Below, one piece after another: positions 1 through 6,712 of a stretch of DNA of 14,565 nt. This DNA comes from Pseudomonadota bacterium. GTDB taxonomy: Bacteria > Pseudomonadota > Alphaproteobacteria > Rhizobiales > Segnochrobactraceae. Below the pieces are notes generated by a model. That model was not told the origin of the DNA. It was given only the letters and a program-made list of their open reading frames with translations, and did no database searches. The first letter of the stretch is position 1, and the number at the start of each line of letters is the position of its first letter. The stretch spans positions 1-14,565 of the forward strand of contig JAEZMP010000408.1 of NCBI GenBank assembly GCA_023442215.1, read 5' to 3'. The translations under genes were made by a program, and so were the position numbers.

Positions 1-276
1 TCAGCCGCGATATTCCTGGATGCGCGTGGCGCGCAGCCCGGCGAGGCCATGACGGTCGATCAAGGCCTGCCAGGACAGGAATTCATCGACGGTCAAAGTA
101 TAGCGGCGGCATGCCTCTTCGAGGGACAAGAGTCCGCCGCGAACGGCCGCAACGACTTCTGCCTTGCGCCGGATCACCCAGCGTTGGGTGTTTCCGGGAG
201 GCAGATCGGCAACCGTCAACGGACTTCCGTCCGGACCAATGACATAACGCACGCGGGGTCGAACCTGATCGGTCAT
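1..276 (-). CDS. sciP: SciP, CtrA inhibitor (DUF1153 family)
   Basis: This 91-residue protein reads as a complete SciP/DUF1153 protein. It opens with RPRVRYVIGPDGSPLT (residues 6-21) and continues with RWVIRRKAEVVAAVRGGLLS and EEACRRYTLTVDEFLSW, the helix-turn-helix core, ending in LRATRIQEYRG. These blocks are near-invariant in the family. In Caulobacter, SciP is a small DNA-binding protein that accumulates in G1 and represses CtrA-activated promoters; that role is known for the family and is transferred here by similarity. The stop codon is the first three bases of the window, so the gene is whole. The start ATG (274-276) lies behind a weak GAGAG ribosome-binding site. The gene is divergent from mnmA across 596 bp. 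Only the cellular role in this organism is inferred. Confidence 0.95.
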   Translation of the reverse strand: MTDQVRPRVRYVIGPDGSPLTVADLPPGNTQRWVIRRKAEVVAAVRGGLLSLEEACRRYTLTVDEFLSWQALIDRHGLAGLRATRIQEYRG

Positions 277-322
277 CGAACTCTCACAACGCCACCCGAC
301 CTTTTGACGGTGACCCTACAGC

Positions 323-344
323 CCGAGATTTAAAAATCGGCAAA
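323..344 (-). promoter_or_regulatory. candidate sciP control site (degenerate CtrA-like box)
   Basis: This is the only AT-rich patch upstream of sciP. It is an imperfect palindrome, CCGA-GATTTAAAAA-TCGG (323-340), containing one TTAA half-site (330-333). Seven bases further on there is CAAA (341-344), a poor match to the second TTAA of the CtrA consensus TTAA-N7-TTAA. In Caulobacter, sciP itself is CtrA-activated, so a CtrA site here would make sense. With only one good half-site, this is a weak call. Confidence 0.3.
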
Positions 345-628
345 TGTTCCCGCCGGATGTGAGCTTGCGTTCAGGTGACGTTCAGGTGGCGATCATCGCG
401 GCTGTGATAGCGACACCCCGGCGCCAGACGAACGGGAAAGAGGCCCTGTCCTCCCGCGCCGCCTTGCACAGCGGCGGGCCGCGCGCCATCTAACGGAGGC
501 GCCGGGTTAGAACCCGGGCAGAGGCAGCCGGAACGATCGCAGGTCGAACGGGTTGCCTTTCCGAAGCCTCGAACGGGCCCGTGAAGCCGCCGCGCAACCG
601 GCTTGTCGCCGGAAGCCGCGTGCCGATC

Positions 629-658
629 TTGGACGGCATCGATGCGTTCGGATATAAT
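629..658 (+). promoter_or_regulatory. predicted sigma-70-type promoter of mnmA
   Basis: The sequence shows TTGGAC (629-634), an 18-bp spacer and a perfect TATAAT (653-658), a rare match in such GC-rich DNA. Transcription would start near 665, giving a leader of roughly 208 nt before the mnmA start at 873. No other plausible promoter lies between here and mnmA. Confidence 0.55.
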
Positions 659-670
659 GCGCTCACACCG

Positions 671-697
671 GTCCGGCGCGAGACGTCTGCGCCGGCC
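671..697 (+). other. hairpin at 5' end of the predicted mnmA leader
   Basis: CCGGCGC (673-679) pairs perfectly with GCGCCGG (689-695) around the nine-base loop GAGACGTCT, which is itself nearly self-complementary. G671 and C697 can add an outer pair across a mismatch. It would sit at the very start of the transcript from the 629-658 promoter. It has no T tract, so it is not a terminator. It might stabilise the mRNA or be incidental in GC-rich DNA. Confidence 0.35.
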
Positions 698-863
698 AAT
701 CGAACAGCCGGCTATCCCTTCCGGTGACGTCGTCCTATGTTTGCCGTGCGGGTCCGGGTCGCGACCGGCCTCGCCAGCGATAAGTTCTGCGGTCCTGGTG
801 CGGCGGGCGCGTCGTGCCGTCCGCCGGACCCGCGCCGCGCGGTGCCCGTCGGGGCCCGCTTTT

Positions 864-870
864 GGAAAAG
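864..870 (+). promoter_or_regulatory. ribosome-binding site deciding the mnmA start
   Basis: GGAAAAG ends two bases before ATG 873, with its GGA core six bases away. It supports 873 over the open-frame start at 603 and over the in-frame ATG at 888, which has no such sequence. Confidence 0.55.
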
Positions 871-872
871 TC

Positions 873-2132
873 ATGTCCGAGAACGCCATGCGGATCGATC
901 TTGACCTTCCGGGTCGCCCCGAAGACCACCGCGTCGTCGTCGCCATGTCCGGCGGCGTCGATTCGTCGTTGGTTGCGGCCCTGGTCAAGCAGGCCGGCTA
1001 CGATGTCGTCGGCGTCACGCTTCAGCTCTACGACCATGGCGAGGCCAGCCACCGCCCGGGCGCGTGCTGCGCCGGGCGCGACATCCGCGACGCGCGACGC
1101 GTCGCCGAGACGCTCGGCATCCCCCACTATGTGCTCGATATGGAGGAGCGGTTCCGCGACGCCGTGATCGAGGGTTTCGCCGACAGCTATCTTGCGGGTG
1201 AGACGCCGGTGCCCTGCGTCGCCTGCAACCAGACCGTCAAGTTCTCCGACCTTCTGGAAACCGCCCGCGATCTCGGGGCCGCCGCGCTCGCCACGGGCCA
1301 CTATGTTTCCACCCGCGGCACGCCGTCCGGTCGCGGCCTGTTCAGGCCTGCGGACGCCGACCGCGACCAGAGCTATTTCCTGTTCGCCACAACCCGCGCC
1401 CAGCTCGATTTCGTCCGGTTCCCGCTCGGCGAGATCCCGAAGAGCGAGACGCGCCGGCTTGCGCGCGACCTCGGCCTCGTCGTTGCCGACAAGCCGGACA
1501 GCCAGGACATCTGCTTCGTGCCCACGGGCCGCTACGCCGAGATGATCGAACGGCTTCGGCCGGGCGCCGCCGAGCCGGGTGAGATCGTGCACGCCGACGG
1601 CCGGGTGCTCGGCCGCCATCGCGGCATCATCCACTTCACCATCGGCCAGCGTCGCGGCCTCGGCCTGTCCATCGGCGAGCCGCTCTATGTGATTTCGCTC
1701 GATCCCGAAAGCCGCCGGGTGGTGGTGGGCCCGCGCGAGGCCCTGGTGACGCGCCGGGTTCCGCTGCGTGACGTCAACTGGATCGGCGACGGCACTCTCG
1801 AGGAGGCCGCGGCAGCCGGCCTTGAAATCCACGCCCGCGTCCGTTCCACCCGCGATCCGGCACCCGCCCTGCTCCATATCGAGGACGGCGCGGTGTTCGT
1901 CGATCTCGTGGGCGGCGAGAGCGGTGTTGCGCCGGGACAGGCCTGCGTGCTCTACGAAGGGCCAGAGCCCCGCGCCCGCGTGCTCGGCGGCGGTTTCATA
2001 GCCCGCGGTCCCCACACCATCAATGCCTCGCCCGAGGCCGCCCAAAGCCCCGTTCCTCCCCACGACCAGGCGGCCCCGGGCTCGCCCGGCCTCCAAACGC
2101 CCGGGCTCCACGGCCTGCGTCTGGCTGGCTGA
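873..2132 (+). CDS. mnmA: tRNA-specific 2-thiouridylase MnmA
   Basis: MnmA uses ATP to activate U34 of tRNA(Lys/Glu/Gln) and replaces its 2-oxygen with sulfur in the cytoplasm. The PP-loop SGGVDSS is at residues 26-32. The two expected catalytic cysteines are present: C118 in CVACNQTVKF and C214 in DSQDICFV. ATGHY (141-143 region), RDQSYFLF and FTIGQRRGLG are further family blocks. The start at 873 is chosen because GGAAAAG (864-870) precedes it and the PP-loop then falls near the usual position; the same frame is open back to 603, but that upstream part is Arg/Ala-rich and lacks family sequence. The protein is 419 residues. The last 41 (379-419, after GGGFIAR) form a Pro/Ala/Gly-rich tail beyond the usual end. 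The next gene starts 20 nt later, suggesting cotranscription. Confidence 0.96.
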   Translation: MSENAMRIDLDLPGRPEDHRVVVAMSGGVDSSLVAALVKQAGYDVVGVTLQLYDHGEASHRPGACCAGRDIRDARRVAETLGIPHYVLDMEERFRDAVIEGFADSYLAGETPVPCVACNQTVKFSDLLETARDLGAAALATGHYVSTRGTPSGRGLFRPADADRDQSYFLFATTRAQLDFVRFPLGEIPKSETRRLARDLGLVVADKPDSQDICFVPTGRYAEMIERLRPGAAEPGEIVHADGRVLGRHRGIIHFTIGQRRGLGLSIGEPLYVISLDPESRRVVVGPREALVTRRVPLRDVNWIGDGTLEEAAAAGLEIHARVRSTRDPAPALLHIEDGAVFVDLVGGESGVAPGQACVLYEGPEPRARVLGGGFIARGPHTINASPEAAQSPVPPHDQAAPGSPGLQTPGLHGLRLAG

Positions 2133-2152
2133 CCACTCACGGACAACGGATC

Positions 2153-2830
2153 ATGTCGCGTAGCACGGTTGCACCCAAAAGGCAGGCCGCCCGCCACAAG
2201 CATGGGTCGACCCCGCTGACCTCCGGCGGTCTGCAGTCCGCCTATGCGACGTGGGCCCCGGTCTATGACACGGTGTTCGACCTGCCGATGTCGCGGGGCC
2301 GCAACATGGCGGTGCGCCGGTTGAACCGGCTCGGCGGCCGGGTACTGGAAGCCGGGGTGGGTACCGGCCTGTCGCTTCCACTCTACAGGCCCGACGTGAA
2401 GGTCACCGGCATCGACTTCTCGGCCGAGATGCTGCGCCGCGCTGGCGAGCGCGTCCGCCGCCGCGGACTGCAGAACGTCGAGGCGCTGATCGAGATGGAC
2501 GCCATGGAGCTGGCGTTCGAGGACGGCAGCTTCGATTCGACCGTCGGCATGTACCTGATGAGTGCCGTGCCGGATCCCGAGCGCGTGTTCAGCGAGCTCG
2601 TGCGCGTCACCCGCTCGGGCGGCACGGTCATCGTGGTCAACCACTTCCGCTCGCGGAAGGGCGCATGGGCACCGGTGGAGCGCTGCCTGTCGCCGCTGTC
2701 GCCCAAGCTCGGCTGGGACCTCGAAATGCCGGTCGAGCGTCTGCTCGGGCGCGCCGATGTGACGCTCGTGGAGAACCGGCTGGTTCCGCCGCTCGGGCTG
2801 TTCACCCTGCTCCAGTTCAAGAAGCACTGA
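2153..2830 (+). CDS. class I SAM methyltransferase, PmtA-like (phospholipid N-methyltransferase)
   Basis: The 225-residue protein is a Rossmann-fold methyltransferase. YATWAPVYDTVFD (31-43) precedes SAM motif I, VLEAGVGTG (64-72). Motif II follows as GIDFSAEML (86-94), then MDAMELAFEDGSFDS (115-129), YLMSAVPDPERV (134-145) and GGTVIVVNHF (156-165). This arrangement, especially Y-A-W-A-P-x-Y-D and V-V-N-H-F, resembles the Rhodobacter-type phosphatidylethanolamine N-methyltransferase PmtA, which makes phosphatidylcholine at the cytoplasmic membrane face. The substrate is inferred; a quinone/UbiE-like or other small-molecule methyltransferase is the alternative. The first 25 or so residues are basic (RQAARHKHG) and could contact acidic phospholipid. 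It follows mnmA by 20 nt with an ACGGA-type ribosome-binding site, so the two probably share a transcript. Confidence 0.8.
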   Translation: MSRSTVAPKRQAARHKHGSTPLTSGGLQSAYATWAPVYDTVFDLPMSRGRNMAVRRLNRLGGRVLEAGVGTGLSLPLYRPDVKVTGIDFSAEMLRRAGERVRRRGLQNVEALIEMDAMELAFEDGSFDSTVGMYLMSAVPDPERVFSELVRVTRSGGTVIVVNHFRSRKGAWAPVERCLSPLSPKLGWDLEMPVERLLGRADVTLVENRLVPPLGLFTLLQFKKH

Positions 2831-2839
2831 CCGGCCGGA

Positions 2840-2880
2840 AGCGTCTCCCGTTCGGATCGAGGTGATCCGACCGGGGATTC
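2840..2880. repeat. imperfect palindrome, copy A of a putative interspersed element
   Basis: CCCGTTCGGATC (2847-2858) and GATCCGACCGGG (2864-2875) form a 12-bp stem with one mismatch around the loop GAGGT. It lies in the 89-bp gap between the convergent methyltransferase and DUF1624 genes, where it could end transcription from both sides, but neither flank has a good T tract. Its layout (AGCG, then GGAT 14 bases on, then ATCC) is shared with the element at 9781-9811, so I call it a repeat-family member rather than a plain terminator. Confidence 0.5.
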
Positions 2881-2919
2881 TCTGGGTGCCGAACGCCGTG
2901 GCGTGAGCCTGCGGGTGCG

Positions 2920-3969
2920 CTATTGCCCGGCGGGAACGAGGGCGCGCATCCGGCATTCGCGCACGATGGCGTCGACGACCGACTGCTCGGACGTCCCTGG
3001 CCGGGCGGCAGCGAAATTGCTCCAGAGATCGGCGCGGCCGAATCCGTCCGCGGTGCAACCACAATAGGTCGTGCAGCTCGCCTCTCCGCTCCCGGTGGCA
3101 CTACAGCTTTCCATGCAGCTCGACCGGTAATCGCTGACCCGCACCGCGGGCGTCGCTCCGAACAGCAGCGAAAGCTCGATCAGCGCGAAGAACACCGGCT
3201 GGTGGATCAGGTAGACCGGCAGGCTGTGCCGCCCCGCGAAACCGAGGCCGCGCAGGAGACGCGAGCGTGGCTCGATTCGCGCGAGGCCGCGCAGGAGATC
3301 GCGGTCCAGCGCGAAGCGGCCGGCGGCGATGCCGACGAGCACGGCGGAGAACCAGGGCAGCAGCGGAACATAGTCCATCGAGGACGGCGGGTCGGCCGCG
3401 AGGCCGAGCCAGACGAGCCATACCGAATCGAGCGCCGGGGTTCGCGCGAACTGCGGGACCGCGAACACCACTACGGCAGCCGCGAGCGTCGCCAGTGGCG
3501 GCAGCCGGACGAAGACGAGGCCGAGCACCGTGGTGACGGCGATGCAGTGCAGGATGCCGAAGCGCACCACGTCGTCCGGGACAACGGCCCACGTGCCGAG
3601 GCTGACCAGCGCGGCCGCGCCGCCGACGACCGCCACGCGCCTCAAGATCTTTGCCGGCACGATGCCGCGCCGCGTCATCAGCACCAGGGAAAAGCCGCTG
3701 AGCATCAGGAAGGTGGCAGCGATCGATCGCGCGTAGGCGACCCACTCCGCCCCCGTCGTGACCGGCCACGACACGAAGCCGTAGAAGCTGAGGTCGAACG
3801 ACAGGTGATAGGAGGCCATGGCGACGAGCGCGACGCCCCGCGCGATGTCGATGACGGCGATCCGGCCGGAGCCGGCACGCCTGCCCTGCCCCGCGCCGCC
3901 CGCACCGGGCCCGGTCGGCATGGCGCCGCCCTGCGCTTCCCCGTCCCGCATCCGCATTGCTTCGCTCAT
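2920..3969 (-). CDS. DUF1624 family membrane protein (heparan-alpha-glucosaminide N-acetyltransferase-like)
   Basis: This 349-residue protein has an N-terminal linker rich in Gly/Ala (1-35), then RIAVIDIARGVALVAM (36-51) and YHLSFDL (54-60), the family's conserved opening with H55 and D59. About seven hydrophobic segments follow (for example 81-99, 112-131, 137-154, 157-173, 200-217) with LPVYLIHQPVFFALIELSLL at 250-269. Proteins of this group are inner-membrane acyltransferase-like; the substrate is unknown. After the last membrane segment comes a soluble tail (280-349) with cysteines at 285, 289, 299, 303, 305 and 339. The gene starts 24 nt behind the CBS-domain gene, implying one transcript. 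Starts at M6 or M17 are also possible, because the first 35 residues are not conserved-looking. Confidence 0.85.
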   Translation of the reverse strand: MSEAMRMRDGEAQGGAMPTGPGAGGAGQGRRAGSGRIAVIDIARGVALVAMASYHLSFDLSFYGFVSWPVTTGAEWVAYARSIAATFLMLSGFSLVLMTRRGIVPAKILRRVAVVGGAAALVSLGTWAVVPDDVVRFGILHCIAVTTVLGLVFVRLPPLATLAAAVVVFAVPQFARTPALDSVWLVWLGLAADPPSSMDYVPLLPWFSAVLVGIAAGRFALDRDLLRGLARIEPRSRLLRGLGFAGRHSLPVYLIHQPVFFALIELSLLFGATPAVRVSDYRSSCMESCSATGSGEASCTTYCGCTADGFGRADLWSNFAAARPGTSEQSVVDAIVRECRMRALVPAGQ

Positions 3970-3993
3970 GCGCCCGCTACCTGCTGCCCACCG

Positions 3994-5286
3994 TCACGTC
4001 TCGTCGTTGGTGGCGCTGGCGAGGACCTTGTCGATGCGCCGGCCGTCGAGATCGACCACCTCAAACCGCCAGCCTCTCCAGACGAAGCTCTCGCCGGCGG
4101 AGGGGATGCGGCGCATCTCGTTCAGGACGAAGCCGGCAAGCGTGGTGAAGTCCTCGTCCTCGTTCATGTCCTTGAGGCCGAGCGTGCGTTCCACGTCGTC
4201 GATCGCCATGCGTCCGTCGAGCAGCCACGAGCCGTCGTGACGCCGCACGGCCTCCGAATCGGCCTCGCCTTCCTCCGGCAGAATGCCGGCTATGGCGGCC
4301 AAGATGTCGGACGGCGTGACGATACCCTCGAAGCTGCCGTGCTCGTCGACGACGACGACGAGATGAACGTTGCCGGAGCGGAACTGGTCGAGGAGCTTGA
4401 GGATCGGCGTGCGGTCGGACACGAACACGGGCGGCCGGGCCGCGGCCTCGAGGTCGACCGCCCCGGTGCTGCGCTGCTGCTCGAGAAGGTCCTTGGCGTG
4501 GACGACGCCGAACACGGCCTCGATGTCGCCGTGGGCGACCGGATAGCGCGAATGTCCGCTGGTGCTGATCTCGTCGAGCACGGCGTCGGTCGGATCGTCG
4601 ACATCGAGCCAGATCACGTCCGGCCGCGCCACCATGATCGAACGCACGGAACGGTCGGCGACGCGAAGCACGCCCTCGATCATCTCGCGCTCGGCCGGCT
4701 GAAACACGCCCGCCTCGGTGCCCTCCGCGATCAGCGTCTTGACCTCTTCTTCCGTCACGCGGGATTCGGTGTCCTCGCGCACGCCGATCAGCCGCAGCAC
4801 CGCTTCCGTCGAGCGGCGCAGCAGCCAAACGATCGGCCGGCCGATGATGGCGATGATCGTCATCGGGCCGGCGACGACGCAGGCGAACCGCTCGGGATTG
4901 GTCAGCGCGACGCGCTTGGGGACGAGTTCGCCGACGATGAGCGAAACATAGGCGAGCAGAAACACCACGATCGTCGACGAAATCGCGCTCGCATGCGGCG
5001 CGATCGCCGGGATGGTCGCGAGTTCGTGGGACAGCGGATCCGCGAAGGCCGATTCGCCGTAGGCACCGGACAGGATGGCAACGAGCGTGATGCCGACCTG
5101 CACCGCCGACAGGAAGCCGGTCGGATCCTCGGCGAGCTTGAGGGCGGCGGCGGCGCCGCGCCTCCCGTCGCCCACCATCTGCTGAAGGCGTGCGCGCCGC
5201 GATGACACCACGGCGAGTTCAGACATCGCGAAGAAGGCGTTGAGCAGCAACAGCCCGAGCACGACGATGAGTTGACCCCAGGGCAT
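3994..5286 (-). CDS. hemolysin/CorC family membrane protein (DUF21, two CBS, CorC_HlyC domains)
   Basis: The 430-residue protein has the full architecture of the family. A DUF21 membrane domain covers about 1-160, with LIVVLGLLLLNAFFAMSELA at its start and VGELVPKRVAL (118-128) as a conserved block. A paired CBS region covers about 205-335, including SRYPV (246-250), VHLVVVVDEHGSFEGIVTPSDIL (307-329) and the linker between them. The CorC_HlyC transporter-associated domain covers about 350-425, with GSWLLDGRMAIDDVE and TLAGFVLNEM. Relatives sit in the inner membrane and are linked to Mg2+/Co2+ export or membrane integrity. The haemolysin name is historical and does not imply a toxin. It is followed after 24 nt by the DUF1624 gene. 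A weak GGTGAG ribosome-binding site precedes the ATG. Confidence 0.93.
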   Translation of the reverse strand: MPWGQLIVVLGLLLLNAFFAMSELAVVSSRRARLQQMVGDGRRGAAAALKLAEDPTGFLSAVQVGITLVAILSGAYGESAFADPLSHELATIPAIAPHASAISSTIVVFLLAYVSLIVGELVPKRVALTNPERFACVVAGPMTIIAIIGRPIVWLLRRSTEAVLRLIGVREDTESRVTEEEVKTLIAEGTEAGVFQPAEREMIEGVLRVADRSVRSIMVARPDVIWLDVDDPTDAVLDEISTSGHSRYPVAHGDIEAVFGVVHAKDLLEQQRSTGAVDLEAAARPPVFVSDRTPILKLLDQFRSGNVHLVVVVDEHGSFEGIVTPSDILAAIAGILPEEGEADSEAVRRHDGSWLLDGRMAIDDVERTLGLKDMNEDEDFTTLAGFVLNEMRRIPSAGESFVWRGWRFEVVDLDGRRIDKVLASATNDET

Positions 5287-5463
5287 CGCCGCTCACCCGA
5301 CCGCGTTGAAGGAGAGCGCGCCGACCATGACCGGCCGGCGCCGCCCGCCGCAAGCCTTCAGGGCAGCGGTCCCGGTTCGTTGTCGCCCGGGCAGGCAAGG
5401 TCGGCCGGGATCGTCGCCGGAACCGTCTTCGCGGGAGGGCACGTCAGGAGAGGGCATGGGTCC

Positions 5464-6183
5464 TCACAACTGGAAAAGATAAGCGATAAGCAACAGCGTG
5501 CCCTTGATGATCGCGTAGAGCACGCCGGAGACGATCACGATCGAGCCGATCGCCGTCGCAAGGCCGGACAGCATGGCGATGCCGTCGCGCTCGAACAGCG
5601 CGAGCGCGAACAGCGCGACCGCGGCGCCGGGAAGCGCGTTGCCGAGCGGGATCGGCAGGAAGATCAGCACCGACAGCAGGAAGCAGATGAAGCCGATCAG
5701 CCGGTCGGCCGTCCGCCCCGTCAGGAACAGAAGGCGGGGCCGCAAAAGCCGTTCGGCCCGCATGATCCAGGGCCGCACGCGCTTGTTGATGGCGGCGAAA
5801 TCCGCCGTCGAGATCGACCGGTCGGCGATCACCCGCGGAAGCCACAGCGTCGAGCGGCCGAGCATCAGCTGGAAGGTCACGAACAGCAACGGCGCGCCGA
5901 GCACGCTGGAAATGCCCGGCAACCCGGTCGGGATCGCGTTGAGGAAGCCGAACACGAACATGATCGCGGCGAAGGCGCGGTCGCCCATCATCACGGCGAT
6001 CTCGCGCAGCGTCAGCCGCTCCACCGGAGCGCGGGCGACGGTGTCGAGCAGATCCGAGAGGCGGCGCGTCGCACCGTCCGCGTGGGGCGGCGGACCGGAT
6101 TCGGCCCGCTCCTCGGGATCGACCGGGTCGGAGGGCAAAGGTCGCTCGGGCAAGATCACGGGCTCTCGAAACATCGGGCGCAT
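5464..6183 (-). CDS. ExoD family exopolysaccharide-synthesis membrane protein
   Basis: The 239-residue product matches the ExoD family: LSDLLDTVARAPVERLTLREI (42-62) then GDRAFAAIMFVFGFLNAIPTGLPGISSVLG (67-96), followed by QLMLGRSTLWLP (105-116), and paired hydrophobic segments at about 163-186, 188-198 and 205-238. The family is named for Sinorhizobium ExoD, needed for normal exopolysaccharide and nodule invasion; its biochemical activity is not established. The N-terminal 40 residues are Pro/Glu-rich and variable, so M4 (codon 6174-6172) is an equally possible start. It lies 177 nt upstream of the CorC/HlyC gene on the same strand with no clear terminator between them, so read-through is possible but not shown. 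Confidence 0.9.
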   Translation of the reverse strand: MRPMFREPVILPERPLPSDPVDPEERAESGPPPHADGATRRLSDLLDTVARAPVERLTLREIAVMMGDRAFAAIMFVFGFLNAIPTGLPGISSVLGAPLLFVTFQLMLGRSTLWLPRVIADRSISTADFAAINKRVRPWIMRAERLLRPRLLFLTGRTADRLIGFICFLLSVLIFLPIPLGNALPGAAVALFALALFERDGIAMLSGLATAIGSIVIVSGVLYAIIKGTLLLIAYLFQL

Positions 6184-6224
6184 CGGTTCCGTTGCGTCAG
6201 TCGGCGGATCGCGCCGGCGAACGA

Positions 6225-6252
6225 GGCGGCTGCCCGCAATGCGGGTGCCGCC
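6225..6252 (-). other. hairpin in the exoD leader
   Basis: GGCGGC (6225-6230) pairs with GCCGCC (6247-6252), and CCCGC (6233-6237) pairs with GCGGG (6241-6245), separated by a small internal loop and closed by a three-base loop. It would lie in the exoD 5' leader, about 40 nt before the start codon. There is no T tract on either side, so it is not a typical terminator. Confidence 0.45.
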
Positions 6253-6295
6253 ATTGAGGCGGAGAAGGAGAGCACGATCGAGCCGAATTCGTTGC

Positions 6296-6305
6296 GACGA
6301 TCGTC
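6296..6305. promoter_or_regulatory. perfect 10-bp palindrome at the exoD start site, possible operator
   Basis: GACGATCGTC is a perfect palindrome directly next to the predicted -10 box (6306-6311) on its downstream side, where a repressor would block transcription start. The seven-base core ACGATCG recurs at 6274-6280. The position is suggestive; no regulator can be named. Confidence 0.3.
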
Positions 6306-6335
6306 AGTGTAGAGGATGAGTTCGGGGTTTGTCAC
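6306..6335 (-). promoter_or_regulatory. predicted sigma-70-type promoter of exoD
   Basis: Read on the minus strand, GTGACA (6335-6330) is followed by an 18-bp spacer and TACACT (6311-6306). The -35 differs from TTGACA at one base and the -10 from TATAAT at two. It would give an exoD leader of about 115 nt. Confidence 0.45.
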
Positions 6336-6336
6336 G

Positions 6337-6447
6337 AACCGAGCGGCATGGCGGGACGAAACACACGCTTTCCGTGCCGCCAGCGCCGTCTGCCGCGGTG
6401 TCCGCCCCCTGTGGCGCGGGCGCAACTTGGTCGCAAAACCGAGCGGC
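6337..6447. repeat. 11-bp direct repeat, copies exactly 100 bp apart
   Basis: AACCGAGCGGC occurs at 6337-6347 and again at 6437-6447. Both copies are preceded by similar sequence (GTCACG and GTCGCAA). CATGGCG follows the first at once (6348-6354) and the second after a 20-bp insertion (6468-6474). The first copy abuts the exoD -35 box. This could be a pair of regulator sites or the remnant of a local duplication. Confidence 0.4.
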
Positions 6448-6662
6448 GGAGCCCGCGATTTGCCGCCATGGCGCAAACGCCATCTTGCGTGGCGGGCGGG
6501 TTTGAGGACGAACTTCCCCGAGCCGCCGACGCGCACCGTGCGCCGGACGGCGCTGCCAGCCCTGTCTGCCACGCAAGGATTCGGCCCTCGACGATGGGTC
6601 CGGAGGCCAAGCTGGGCGGCCGGGCAGATTAGAACCGCCTCCTCCCCTGATGCCCAGCCGTT

Positions 6663-6687
6663 CCCGCGTGCCGCCCCGACACGCGGG
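6663..6687 (+). other. hairpin in the L,D-transpeptidase leader
   Basis: CCCGCGTG (6663-6670) and CACGCGGG (6680-6687) form a perfect 8-bp stem with the nine-base loop CCGCCCCGA. It ends 16 bases before the GGAG ribosome-binding site (6704-6707). It lacks a T tract. It may protect the mRNA 5' end or influence translation. Confidence 0.4.
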
Positions 6688-6712
6688 CCTCAGACAGAAT
6701 CCTGGAGTAAAG

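Larger units (their letters stand above)
277..872. other. sciP/mnmA divergent intergenic region
   Basis: This 596-bp stretch has no ORF with family-like composition; the open frames in it on both strands are GC-driven and Arg/Ala/Pro-rich. It holds a single AT-rich patch near sciP (about 323-344), two adjacent small hairpins (483-502 and 502-517), a sigma-70-like promoter facing mnmA (629-658), a hairpin at the predicted start of that transcript (671-697) and the mnmA ribosome-binding site (864-870). Between 345 and 480 and between 520 and 625 I see nothing I can name. Confidence 0.6.
6184..6712. other. exoD/ldt divergent intergenic region
   Basis: This 529-bp region separates two divergent genes. 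The exoD side holds a candidate promoter (6306-6335), a palindrome at its start site (6296-6305) and a leader hairpin (6225-6252). An 11-bp direct repeat occurs at 6337-6347 and 6437-6447. The ldt side holds a hairpin (6663-6687) just ahead of the ribosome-binding site at 6704-6707. I find no convincing -10/-35 pair for the ldt gene. A minus-strand open frame across 6156-6572 overlaps the exoD start and has no recognisable family sequence. Confidence 0.6.

Noticed and set aside
483..519. tRNA-like segment (GGGTTAGAACCC resembling a T-arm)
   Set aside because: The loop differs from TTCGA, a seven-base loop with a five-pair stem cannot be drawn, and no acceptor, D or anticodon arms fit around it.
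603..872. Upstream extension of the mnmA frame to ATG 603
   Set aside because: The added 90 residues are Arg/Ala/Ser-rich with no family sequence, the start would lie upstream of the predicted promoter, and 873 has its own ribosome-binding site.
735..2111. Long minus-strand open frame opposite mnmA
   Set aside because: It is a shadow of mnmA caused by GC-rich third positions; its product matches no family I recognise, while the plus strand shows all MnmA motifs.
2923..5205. 760-codon plus-strand open frame across the DUF1624 and CorC/HlyC genes
   Set aside because: It runs antisense to two clearly recognisable genes and has the charged, Arg/Asp/Glu/His-rich make-up of antisense frames in high-GC DNA.
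5287..5463. Eleven-codon minus-strand leader ORF ahead of the CorC/HlyC gene
   Set aside because: The ATG about 40 nt upstream (MVGALSFNAVG) has no ribosome-binding site or conserved feature; a chance frame of this size is expected.
6156..6572. Minus-strand 138-codon open frame upstream of exoD
   Set aside because: It overlaps the exoD start, has no convincing ribosome-binding site or family sequence, and covers the predicted promoter, palindrome and hairpin.
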